Shown: positions 17,435-25,562 of the stretch, in pieces
How the letters are laid out: each line of letters opens with the position of its first letter
Numbering within the stretch: position 1 is the stretch's first letter
Assembly (NCBI GenBank): GCA_038231395.1
Contig: JBBRLL010000014.1
Span: forward strand, 1-64,000
Source of the DNA: Stagnihabitans sp038231395
GTDB taxonomy: Bacteria; Pseudomonadota; Alphaproteobacteria; Rhodobacterales; Rhodobacteraceae
Reading direction: 5' to 3'
Length of the DNA stretch: 64,000 nt
The notes under the pieces: generated by a model
Told to the model about the DNA's origin: nothing
Databases searched by the model: none
The model's input: the letters and a program-made list of their open reading frames with translations, nothing else
Made by a program: the position numbers and the translations under genes

Positions 17435-18946
17435 ATGCTTGATCTGACCTACGAATTGCCAAAACCCCGCGTGATCGCCGGGGCCAAATCGGATTGGGAG
17501 CTGGTGATCGGCATGGAGATCCATGCGCAGGTCTCCTCGCAGTCCAAGCTGTTTTCCGGGGCCTCCACCCAGGTCGGGGCAGAGCCAAACTCCAACGTGG
17601 CCTTTGTCGATGCGGCAATGCCGGGGATGTTGCCGGTGATCAATGCGTTCTGCGTGGAACAGGCCGTGCGGACCGGGTTAGGGCTGAAAGCGAAGATCAA
17701 TTTACGCTCGGCCTTTGACCGCAAGAACTATTTCTACCCGGATTTGCCACAGGGCTATCAGATCAGCCAGCTTTACCATCCCATCGTGGGTGAGGGTGAA
17801 GTGCTGGTCGAGATGGGGCCGGGGGTGGCGCGGCTGGTGCGGATTGAGCGGATCCATCTGGAACAGGACGCCGGCAAATCCATCCATGACATGGATCCGG
17901 CGATGTCCTTTGTCGATTTCAACCGGACCGGCGTGGCCTTGATGGAGATCGTCAGCCGCCCCGATATTCGCGGGCCGGAAGAGGCTGCGGCTTATGTCGC
18001 CAAACTGCGGCAGATCCTGCGCTATCTCGGCACCTGCGATGGCAACATGCAGGACGGCAACCTGCGGGCCGATGTCAACGTCTCCATCTGCAAACCGGGG
18101 CAGTATGAGAAATATCAGGCGAGCCATGATTTCGCGCATCTGGGGACGCGGTGCGAGATCAAGAACATGAACTCCTTGCGGTTCATTCAGGCCGCGATCG
18201 ACCACGAGGCGCGGCGACAGATCGCCATTGTGGAGGATGGCGGCAAAGTTATGCAGGAAACCCGCCTTTATGACCCCGACAAAGGCGAGACGCGCAGCAT
18301 GCGTTCGAAGGAGGAGGCGCATGACTACCGCTATTTCCCCTGCCCGGATTTGTTGCCGCTGGAGATTGAGCAGGCTTGGGTTGATGACATCGCAGCCACC
18401 ATGCCCGAACTGCCGGATGCCAAGAAAGCGCGGTTCATGGGCGATTATGGTCTGACCGACTATGATGCCAACGTGCTGACAGCGGAACTGGACTCCGGCG
18501 GCTTTTTTGAGGCGGTGGCCAAGGGACGCGATGGCAAACAGGCGGCCAACTGGGTGATCAACGACCTGTTTGGCCGGTTGAACAAGGAAGGCCGGACGAT
18601 GGCCGATACGCCGGTGTCAGCCGGACAACTGGGTGGCGTGCTGGATCTGCTGGCCTCTGGCGAGATCACCGGCAAGATGGCCAAGGAGTTGTTTGATCTG
18701 GTCTGGACCAAAGGCGGCGATCCGGCGGAAGTCGCTGCGGCGCATGGCATGAAGCAGGTGACGGATATGGGGGCCATCGAGGCCGCACTGGACGCTTTGA
18801 TTGCCGGCAACCCCGATCAGGTCGCCAAGGCGCGGGTCAATGCCAAGCTGGCAGGCTGGTTCACGGGCCAAGTGTTGAAGGCCACCGGCGGCAAGGCCAA
18901 TCCGGCGGCGGTCAATGCCTTGGTGGCGCAGAAGCTGGGGCTTTGA
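17435..18946 (+). CDS. gatB: Asp-tRNA(Asn)/Glu-tRNA(Gln) amidotransferase subunit B
   Basis: This 503-aa GatB is the kinase and tRNA-binding subunit of GatCAB, which converts misacylated Glu-tRNA(Gln) or Asp-tRNA(Asn). The signature LVIGMEIHAQVSSQSKLFSG, the DMDPAMSFVDFNRTGVALMEIV block and the C-terminal YqeY-like tail domain are all present. Start at 17435 has GGAGG about 6 nt upstream. gatA and gatC are not in the window, so the subunits are dispersed here. Confidence 0.97.
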   Translation: MLDLTYELPKPRVIAGAKSDWELVIGMEIHAQVSSQSKLFSGASTQVGAEPNSNVAFVDAAMPGMLPVINAFCVEQAVRTGLGLKAKINLRSAFDRKNYFYPDLPQGYQISQLYHPIVGEGEVLVEMGPGVARLVRIERIHLEQDAGKSIHDMDPAMSFVDFNRTGVALMEIVSRPDIRGPEEAAAYVAKLRQILRYLGTCDGNMQDGNLRADVNVSICKPGQYEKYQASHDFAHLGTRCEIKNMNSLRFIQAAIDHEARRQIAIVEDGGKVMQETRLYDPDKGETRSMRSKEEAHDYRYFPCPDLLPLEIEQAWVDDIAATMPELPDAKKARFMGDYGLTDYDANVLTAELDSGGFFEAVAKGRDGKQAANWVINDLFGRLNKEGRTMADTPVSAGQLGGVLDLLASGEITGKMAKELFDLVWTKGGDPAEVAAAHGMKQVTDMGAIEAALDALIAGNPDQVAKARVNAKLAGWFTGQVLKATGGKANPAAVNALVAQKLGL

Positions 18947-19072
18947 GTGGCGGAGGGATGCGGTATGCGGGCCCATGTGGGGGTGCGGATTTGGAACGTC
19001 AGGTCATCTGTCTGGCGCCAGGGGTTTCTCACCCCAGGGGTCCCATGGGATATTTGGGCCGGGTGAAATCGG

Positions 19073-19945
19073 TCAGGCGCGCTTGAAGAGGGCCGAGGTG
19101 TAGATCGCCAAGGCCGCCCAGATCATCGGAAAGGCGATGATTTGTGCAGTGCCGAAGGGTTCGTGGAACGCTAAAACGGCAATCAGCAGGATCATGGTCG
19201 GGGCCACGTATTGCAGGATGCCGATGGTGGACAGGCGCAGACCTTTGGCCCCGTTGGCATAGATCATCAGAGGCACCGCCGTCACCAGACCGCAGCAGAG
19301 CAGAAGGACGGTGTCAGACGTGGTGCCGCCGAAATGGCTGGTGCCGTGGGCTGCGAGCCAGAGGATATAGGCCAGCGCAAAGGGGGTCAGGATCAGAATC
19401 TCCAAAAGAAAACCCAGATTGGCGGGCAAGGGCAGGCGGCGTTTGAGGTAGGCGTAAAAGCCCCAGGTCACCGTCAGCGCAAGGGCCACAACCGGCAGGT
19501 GCCCGGCCTCGTAGGTCAGAAGGGCCACGGCTATCGCTGCAAGCGCTATGGCAGTCAGTTGGCGGGTGGTCAGTGTTTCGCCCAAAAGGGCCGCGCCCAG
19601 AAAAATGCTGAACAACGGGTTGATGTAGTATCCCAGGGCCGCGTCCAGCGCATGACCATTGCCAACCGCCCAGACATAGAAACCCCAGTTGATCGAGATC
19701 AGGGCGGCGGTGGCCATGCCCATCAACAGCATCTTTGGCTGTTTCAGGATGGGCCAAAGGCCTTGCATCTCTCCCCGCGCCAGCAAGACGAGGGCCGCGA
19801 TTGGCACGCTCCACAGCACGCGGTGGGCGATGACCTCGGACGGAGGGATATGGCCGACCGCTTTCATGAAGAAGGGCAGAAACCCCCAAAGCAGATAAGC
19901 GGTCAGGGCAAAGGCGAAGCCGCGCGTTGTGTCTTGGTTTTGCAT
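19073..19945 (-). CDS. rarD: RarD-type EamA transporter
   Basis: This 290-aa inner-membrane protein has about ten hydrophobic helices and the RarD hallmarks: YLLWGFLPFFMKAVGHIPPSEVIAHR at the N-terminus, INWGFYVWAVGNGHALDAALGYYINPL in the middle and GILQYVAPTMILL near the end. It is a member of the drug/metabolite exporter superfamily; the substrate is unknown despite the historical name. Confidence 0.9.
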   Translation of the reverse strand: MQNQDTTRGFAFALTAYLLWGFLPFFMKAVGHIPPSEVIAHRVLWSVPIAALVLLARGEMQGLWPILKQPKMLLMGMATAALISINWGFYVWAVGNGHALDAALGYYINPLFSIFLGAALLGETLTTRQLTAIALAAIAVALLTYEAGHLPVVALALTVTWGFYAYLKRRLPLPANLGFLLEILILTPFALAYILWLAAHGTSHFGGTTSDTVLLLCCGLVTAVPLMIYANGAKGLRLSTIGILQYVAPTMILLIAVLAFHEPFGTAQIIAFPMIWAALAIYTSALFKRA

Positions 19946-20031
19946 GGGCGCGGCTTAGCGGAACCGGTGGGATTTGCCCAATGCAAACTTGTAACCGGGA
20001 CAATTGGGGCTTGAACGGGCTGATGGTGCCG

Positions 20032-20919
20032 TCAGATGTCGCGACGAGACAGATAGTCGCGGGTGAAAGCGGCATAGCCGGGCGAGGTGACTTGCAGATG
20101 GGCGCGGATGGCCTGATGCAGGGCCGGCAACTGATGGAACGGCACGGTAGGCGCGCAGTGATGTTCCACGTGATAAGGCATGTTCCAGGCCAGAAACCGC
20201 ACGATCCGGTTGGTCAGGGTGGTGCGGGTGTTTTCCAGCATATTCGCCACAAAGGGACAGTCGCCATGTTCGGCCAGCAGGTACAGACGCAGAAACGGCT
20301 GACCGAGCAGAACCGGGATCACCCAAAGCCACAGGAGTTTGGTGCCGAGGGTCGCTGCCAGCACGGCATAAAGGACCAGCATGATTTGCGCCTCGCGTTG
20401 CATTCGGGGCAGGGCTTGGATGGGCAGATAGGGCGCTTTGCAGCGGCCGATAGCGAGGGTCACGATCAGTCGGACCTCTGACAGCCAAACCGGGAAGCCG
20501 GAGACATGGATCAGCCAGTGCCGCCAGGTTTCGGGCTTGCGCCCCTCCAGTTCCGGGTCAAGGCCGGGCAGGTTGGTGTGGCGATGATGAGCGAGGTGGA
20601 AGGCGCGGAACCACCCGAACGGCAAGATCAGAACCATACCACAGGCGCGGCCGATCCAGTCGTTGACGGCGGCCGGGCCAAAAGGTGTTCGGTGGGTACA
20701 TTCATGTTCCAGCGTGAACAGGAAAATCAGGAGGATGCCCTGAATTGGCAAGGCCAGTGGCCAAAAGGGGGTGAGGATCAGGGCGGAGGTGACGGCGATG
20801 GCAGCCAGATGGCTTGCAAGGTGGCTGAGGCCAGCGGTCGTGGAGGTGCGGCTGAGCCTTTCGCGCAGGTCCGGCGGCAGGGCCGCGATCAGGGTCTTGT
20901 GATTGGAAACTGGCTGCAT
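20032..20919 (-). CDS. membrane fatty acid desaturase
   Basis: This 295-aa integral membrane di-iron desaturase has all three histidine boxes: HECTH (near residue 91), HLAHHRHT (near 128) and HVEHH (near 251), with hydrophobic segments between them. Members introduce double bonds or hydroxyls into acyl chains or carotenoid-like substrates. The exact regiochemistry cannot be predicted. It stands alone between rarD and a decayed oxidoreductase. Confidence 0.88.
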   Translation of the reverse strand: MQPVSNHKTLIAALPPDLRERLSRTSTTAGLSHLASHLAAIAVTSALILTPFWPLALPIQGILLIFLFTLEHECTHRTPFGPAAVNDWIGRACGMVLILPFGWFRAFHLAHHRHTNLPGLDPELEGRKPETWRHWLIHVSGFPVWLSEVRLIVTLAIGRCKAPYLPIQALPRMQREAQIMLVLYAVLAATLGTKLLWLWVIPVLLGQPFLRLYLLAEHGDCPFVANMLENTRTTLTNRIVRFLAWNMPYHVEHHCAPTVPFHQLPALHQAIRAHLQVTSPGYAAFTRDYLSRRDI

Positions 20920-21065
20920 GAGATCAGTTTAGCGTGGCCCAGGGGCGGCGGGCAAGAGTGGGATTGATTTCTGATATATTACGCGATTGCAGATGGTTGT
21001 GATTGAAAGCTTATGTAATCTCTTAACCACCGCAAGGCTTGAAAGGCAAATCCGGCTGTGTGGCG

Positions 21066-21581
21066 ATGGCGGACATCTAACACATCGTGATCATCGGGGC
21101 CGGTCTGACCGCCGCGGCTGAGGTCCTGGCGGGGGTGGGCTTTGCCTTTACGATGCTGGCACGTCTCGGGCTGATCATGGCGTCAAGGTCAAAGGCCCTG
21201 GTGATCTCCGTGATCAATGCGACACCGCGAGGCGAGGTTCGTCTGGACACTGCGGGCCGTATCATTGCGGAATTGACAAAGCACCATGAGGCCGCGGTGA
21301 CTCCGCAGGATCTGGGCCCCCGGATGGCTGGAATGGTGGCGCGGCTGGACCGGTTGCTGGGTGTGAACATCGTGCCTGCAGAGGTGGCTTTGGCCTACCG
21401 CCCGGTGCCGGGCGGCGGATTGCCTGCAGTGGGTGCGGTGATCCCGGGGCTGTGGATGGCGGTGATGCATTCGGGCGTGACTTTGGCGCCGGTGGTGGCG
21501 GAGCCTTTGGCCCAACAGGGGATGGGGAGTGCTGCTGACCCGTTGCTGGCCCCGTTTGGCCTGAAGCGGTTTCGGGGCTGA
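21066..21581 (+). pseudogene. decayed FAD-dependent oxidoreductase (DAO type)
   Basis: The frame begins ATG GCG GAC ATC and hits TAA at 21078, after which the reading frame continues with HIVIIGAGLT, the FAD-binding start of D-amino-acid-oxidase-type enzymes. The C-terminus YRPVPGGGLPAVGAVIPGLW...MHSGVTLAPVVAEPL is the conserved end of the same family. Only ~165 residues lie between start and stop, against about 350-400 normally, so the middle is deleted as well. Both a nonsense codon and an internal deletion mark it as a pseudogene. Confidence 0.82.
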
Positions 21582-21614
21582 GACAGTCGCGAAGGCTCTC
21601 GCCCGCGGCAGCAC

Positions 21615-21633
21615 GAATTTTCTGCGAAAATTC
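21615..21633. repeat. second copy of the TTTTC-TGC-GAAAA hairpin
   Basis: A perfect inverted repeat GAATTTTC-TGC-GAAAATTC begins at the stop codon of the small membrane protein gene (minus strand) and follows the oxidoreductase pseudogene by about 35 nt. It shares its loop and inner stem with the hairpin at 16557. Confidence 0.6.
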
Positions 21634-21886
21634 AAGCGGGTCGGCGGGAAGTCCTGACGCGGCCTTGCCTCGCGTTGACTTGGCCGCGACGCGGGATGCC
21701 TGTCACCATCGCCACCAGACCCACGCCGATCATGCCGCCGCCGATCTGGCCGATCAGTTTGGCATTGGCGATGATGTCTTCGGGCGTTCTGGCTTGCGGC
21801 ATGTACGAGATGGCGACAAATGCCGCCACCCCGAACAGGACCAAAACCAGACCGCCGCGAAACAGGCCGGATTTAAGCAGGCCCAT
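21632..21886 (-). CDS. small two-helix membrane protein downstream of eno
   Basis: This 84-aa protein has two predicted membrane helices (LVLVLFGVAAFVAISYM and IGQIGGGMIGVGLVAMVTGI) joined by a short loop and ends in an Arg-rich tail. Its ATG begins one base after the enolase stop codon, so translation is probably coupled to eno. No function is known to me. Confidence 0.7.
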   Translation of the reverse strand: MGLLKSGLFRGGLVLVLFGVAAFVAISYMPQARTPEDIIANAKLIGQIGGGMIGVGLVAMVTGIPRRGQVNARQGRVRTSRRPA

Positions 21887-21887
21887 C

Positions 21888-23165
21888 TTACGCTTTCAGG
21901 ATCGAACGCCCGGCATATTCGCCGATATCGCCCAGCATCTCGTCAATTCGGATCAGTTGGTTGTACTTTGCCAGACGGTCCGAGCGTGACAGCGAGCCGG
22001 TCTTGATCTGGCCGCAGTTGGTGGCAACCGCAAGGTCAGCGATGGTGCTGTCTTCGGTTTCACCCGATCGGTGGCTCATCACGTTGGTATAGCCGGCCCG
22101 GTGCGCCATATCGACCGCGGCGAGAGTTTCGGTCAGCGTGCCGATCTGGTTGACCTTGACCAGCATCGAATTGGCGCAGCCGCCCTTGATGCCCATCTCC
22201 AGCCGCTTGGGGTTGGTCACGAACAGATCGTCACCGACCAGCTGGATTTTCTTGCCCAAGGTGTCGGTCAGCAGCTTCCAACCGGCCCAGTCATCTTCCG
22301 AGCAGCCGTCTTCGATGGAGATGATCGGATAGTCCGCAGCCAAAGCGGCGAGGAAGGCGACATTTTCTTCGATGGAGAGCGATTTGCCTTCACCCTTCAT
22401 CTCATACCGGCCGCCTTTGAAATACTCGGTGGCCGCACAGTCAAGGCCAAGGTAGATGTCCTCGCCCGGTTTGTAGCCCGCCTTTTCGATGGATTTCAGA
22501 ATGAAATCAAGAGCGTCGCGGGCAGAGTTCAGGTTGGGTGCGAAGCCGCCTTCGTCGCCGATGCCGGTGTTGTGGCCAGCAGCTTGCAGTTCCTTTTTCA
22601 ACGTGTGGAACACTTCGGAGCCCATGCGGATCGCGTCACGGATGTTATCCGCACCCACTGGCAGGATCATGAATTCCTGAATGTCGATCGGGTTGTCGGC
22701 ATGTTCGCCGCCGTTGATGATGTTCATCATCGGCACCGGCAGGATGCGCGAGGAGGTGCCGCCGACGTAGCGGTACAGCGGCTGGCCAGTGAATTCGGCG
22801 GCAGCCTTGGCCACCGCCAAAGACACGCCAAGGATGGCGTTGGCGCCAAGGCGACCCTTGTTGTGGGTGCCGTCAAGTTCGATCATCGTCATGTCGATGC
22901 CGACCTGTTCGGTGGCGTCAAACCCGATGATCGCCTCGGCCAGTTCGCCATTCACAGCGGCCACGGCTTCCAGCACACCCTTGCCCATGTAGCGGGACTT
23001 GTCGCCATCGCGCCGCTCCACCGCCTCATGTGCGCCAGTCGATGCGCCCGAGGGGACGGCGGCGCGGCCCATCGCACCGCTTTCCAGAATGACGTCCACC
23101 TCAACGGTGGGATTGCCGCGACTGTCGAGGATTTCGCGGGCGTGAATGTCGATGATCGTGCTCAT
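21888..23165 (-). CDS. eno: enolase
   Basis: This 425-aa enolase converts 2-phosphoglycerate to phosphoenolpyruvate in glycolysis. The conserved segments EILDSRGNPTVEVDV, SGASTGAHEAVE, GDEGGFAPN, and the C-terminal SHRSGETEDSTIADLAV are all intact, including Mg2+ and catalytic Lys regions (MLVKVNQIGTL). Start at 23165 has GGAG 7 nt upstream. A small membrane protein gene follows with a 1-nt gap. Confidence 0.98.
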   Translation of the reverse strand: MSTIIDIHAREILDSRGNPTVEVDVILESGAMGRAAVPSGASTGAHEAVERRDGDKSRYMGKGVLEAVAAVNGELAEAIIGFDATEQVGIDMTMIELDGTHNKGRLGANAILGVSLAVAKAAAEFTGQPLYRYVGGTSSRILPVPMMNIINGGEHADNPIDIQEFMILPVGADNIRDAIRMGSEVFHTLKKELQAAGHNTGIGDEGGFAPNLNSARDALDFILKSIEKAGYKPGEDIYLGLDCAATEYFKGGRYEMKGEGKSLSIEENVAFLAALAADYPIISIEDGCSEDDWAGWKLLTDTLGKKIQLVGDDLFVTNPKRLEMGIKGGCANSMLVKVNQIGTLTETLAAVDMAHRAGYTNVMSHRSGETEDSTIADLAVATNCGQIKTGSLSRSDRLAKYNQLIRIDEMLGDIGEYAGRSILKA

Positions 23166-23243
23166 GGAAGGCTCCAATGGCAAAGTTGCGCTCTCTCCCC
23201 TCGTTTAGCGGGGGATTGTAACAAGGGAAAGAGTTGTGATGGG

Positions 23244-24152
23244 TCAGAGGCGTTTTGCGCGGACGCGCTCGCGGGCGAAGGAATAGAGGCCGGAGCCTAT
23301 GATGATGGCCGCCCCCAGCAGGGTCAGGCGGTCGGGGACTTCGGCAAAGACAAGGGTGCCGATCAGGATCGCAAAGATTAGGCGGGAATAGCGGAAGGGC
23401 GAGACGACAGAGACCTCACCGGTGCGCGAGGCTGCGGTGATGGCCCAATAGCCGCCAGTGCCAAAGACCAAAGCGCCCAGAAGCACGGCGCTTTGCCACA
23501 GGGTCGGGACAACGGTGGTCTGAAAGGCCAGCATGCCAGCACCCAGCACGGCCACCGACGCCACGCCCCAAGCCGAAAGTTGCGTGGTGGAGATGTCGCG
23601 CGGGATTTTGCGCGAGGCAAGGTCGCGCAGACCAAGGGCCGCCACCGCAACCAGCACCCACAACGCGGCGGGGCGAAAGCCGTCAAAGCCGGGTCTGATG
23701 ACCAGAAGCACGCCCAGAAAGCCTATGACAATGGCCGACCATCTGCGCCAGCCGACCTTTTCGCCCATCAGCAGGGCCGCCCCCATCGTGACCGCCAGCG
23801 GCATGGCTTGCAGAACGGCGGAAACGATGGCCAGCGGAATGGCGGCCAGCGCGGTGATATAGGCATAGGTCCCGATCATCTCGCCTGCGTTGCGCGCCAG
23901 AACCCAAGGGTTAAAGGCGGCAGGGGTAAGGATGCGGTTGCCTTCGGCCCGTGTCAGAGCGGCAAAGAAGGCAAAGCCGAACACGCAGGTTGAGAGCAGG
24001 ATTTCACCGGTCGGCACCCCTTCTGCCGCGAATTTGAGGAACATGTCCTCAAGTCCGAAAAGCGCCATCGAGGCGGCCATAAGACCGATGCCGCGCAGGT
24101 TCTGGCTGGCGGCGTGCGGATGGCTGACGGTTTGGGGCGGGATGGGGGCCAT
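23244..24152 (-). CDS. EamA/DMT-superfamily transporter
   Basis: This 302-aa inner-membrane protein has ten hydrophobic helices in two EamA halves, including the conserved second-half segment VSVVSPFRYSRLIFAILIGTLVFAEVP. It is probably an exporter of a small metabolite; the substrate is unknown. It is divergent from a second DMT gene starting at 24267, leaving a 114-nt shared promoter region. Confidence 0.88.
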   Translation of the reverse strand: MAPIPPQTVSHPHAASQNLRGIGLMAASMALFGLEDMFLKFAAEGVPTGEILLSTCVFGFAFFAALTRAEGNRILTPAAFNPWVLARNAGEMIGTYAYITALAAIPLAIVSAVLQAMPLAVTMGAALLMGEKVGWRRWSAIVIGFLGVLLVIRPGFDGFRPAALWVLVAVAALGLRDLASRKIPRDISTTQLSAWGVASVAVLGAGMLAFQTTVVPTLWQSAVLLGALVFGTGGYWAITAASRTGEVSVVSPFRYSRLIFAILIGTLVFAEVPDRLTLLGAAIIIGSGLYSFARERVRAKRL

Positions 24153-24266
24153 GCGCTCGCTTTCGTTGCGGCGGCTTTATTTCAAAGGGTGGGCCTGCGC
24201 CAGCGGAATGCCAGTTGACCCCGAAGCCTTGGCCGGAAAGGGTGGCGCAAAATTGGAGGTTGGCTG

Positions 24267-25154
24267 ATGCGCAAAGACAGGCTGGACGGGTTCGGCTTTG
24301 CCACTTTGCTGGCGGTGGCCGCGGTGCTGGCGCTCAACCAGATCGTGATCAAAATCGTCGATCACGGGTTGCAGCCAGTGTTTTTCGCCGGATTGCGGTC
24401 CGCCTTGGCGATTGCGTTTGTCGCCGCGTGGCTGTGGTATCGGGGGCTGCTGGGGCGGGTGCGGAGCGCCGATCTGGGGCCGGGGTTGTTGATCGGCGTG
24501 GTCTTTTCGGTCGAGTTCGTGGGCCTTTTCACCGCGCTGGACCTGACAACCGTGGGCCACGCTTCGCTGATCATGTATTCGATGCCCTTGTGGATGGGGA
24601 TTCTGGCGCATTTCTTTCTGCCGGGCGAAAGGGCCACGCCGGTCAAAGCCGCAGGCCTAGCGCTGGCCTTTGCAGGCACCGCTTGGGCTATTTCATCGCG
24701 CGGCGGGGCCAGCACTGCGCAGGCCAGTTGGCTGGGGGATTTCTGCGCGCTGGTTGGGGCTTGGGGATGGGCGGGGACCGCCTTCATCGCCCGCACCTCG
24801 CGCCTGAAAGATGCCGGGCCAGAGGTGCAATTGTTCTGGATGGTGCTGGTCTCTGCCCCGGTCCTGCTGGCCGTCTCGCCCCTGTTCGGGCCGCTGATCC
24901 GTGACGTGGTGCCGACGGATTGGCTTTGGCTGGTGTTTCAGGCGGCGGTGGTGGTGACCGGCGGTTTCATCACCTGGCTGTGGCTGCTGTCGGTCTATCC
25001 GACCTCTACCGTCGCCTCGTTTTCGTTCCTGACACCGATTCTGGCGATCCTTCTGGGGCGCGTGGTCTTTGGTGAGTCGCTGTCGTGGACGCTGTTAGGC
25101 GCTGCGGTGCTGGTGTCGGCAGGGATCGTCCTGATCAATCGCAAGGCGAGTTGA
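24267..25154 (+). CDS. EamA/DMT-superfamily transporter
   Basis: This 295-aa ten-helix membrane protein of the EamA family has the first-half motif FAGLRSALAIAFVAAWL and the second-half motif STVASFSFLTPILAILLGRVVFGESL. It belongs to a different subgroup from its divergent neighbour, so it is not a simple tandem duplicate. Substrate unknown. Confidence 0.88.
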   Translation: MRKDRLDGFGFATLLAVAAVLALNQIVIKIVDHGLQPVFFAGLRSALAIAFVAAWLWYRGLLGRVRSADLGPGLLIGVVFSVEFVGLFTALDLTTVGHASLIMYSMPLWMGILAHFFLPGERATPVKAAGLALAFAGTAWAISSRGGASTAQASWLGDFCALVGAWGWAGTAFIARTSRLKDAGPEVQLFWMVLVSAPVLLAVSPLFGPLIRDVVPTDWLWLVFQAAVVVTGGFITWLWLLSVYPTSTVASFSFLTPILAILLGRVVFGESLSWTLLGAAVLVSAGIVLINRKAS

Positions 25155-25562
25155 CCGGCCAGAATCAACGTCGCATTGTGCAGGGGAGTTCGTGTAACAA
25201 GTTATCCTCGGGTCGCAACTGGCGCGTCGGCTTGGGAATTAGCGCTTGTGTCCACAGGGGCTGCCGCTTCATCCACCGCTTTCTCCACAGGCCAAAGCCA
25301 CAGAGCAAAAACGCCACACCTAGAGGCTGATGTGGCGTCAAGCACAAAATATGGGGCTTGAGTGTAAAAAATCCGTTGATATGGACCACATCTTGCGTCA
25401 GTTTGATGACGTTGGAGCAAGCCGGGAAACAGGCTACGCCGACGGGGACAGGTCTGGCAGATTGGAAACCCTGAAATTTGGGGAACGCGCCCGGGACGGG
25501 GCGTGGACACTTCTGCGTGCTCTGACTCCGCATATGTAAAGAAACATGGAGTTATCGGGCAG
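25155..25562. other. nrdJ upstream region
   Basis: This 408-nt gap holds the nrdJ promoter. It contains two TCCACAGG stretches (about 25249 and 25283) that loosely resemble DnaA-box cores, a candidate NrdR box at 25342, and a B12-box-like stretch near 25420 without the rest of a cobalamin riboswitch. No gene is supported here. Confidence 0.5.
25342..25357. promoter_or_regulatory. candidate NrdR box upstream of nrdJ
   Basis: GCACAAAATATGGGGC fits the NrdR-box pattern ACACWATATATWGTGT at 11 of 16 positions, including the ATAT core. A much weaker second match (core GATATGG) begins 16 nt further on, matching the usual paired-box spacing. NrdR is the known repressor of ribonucleotide reductase genes; assignment here is tentative. 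Confidence 0.35.

Noticed and set aside
25411..25460. Cobalamin riboswitch upstream of nrdJ, suggested by GCCGGGAAAC
   Set aside because: Only a B12-box-like segment is present; the conserved upstream core segments of the riboswitch were not found.
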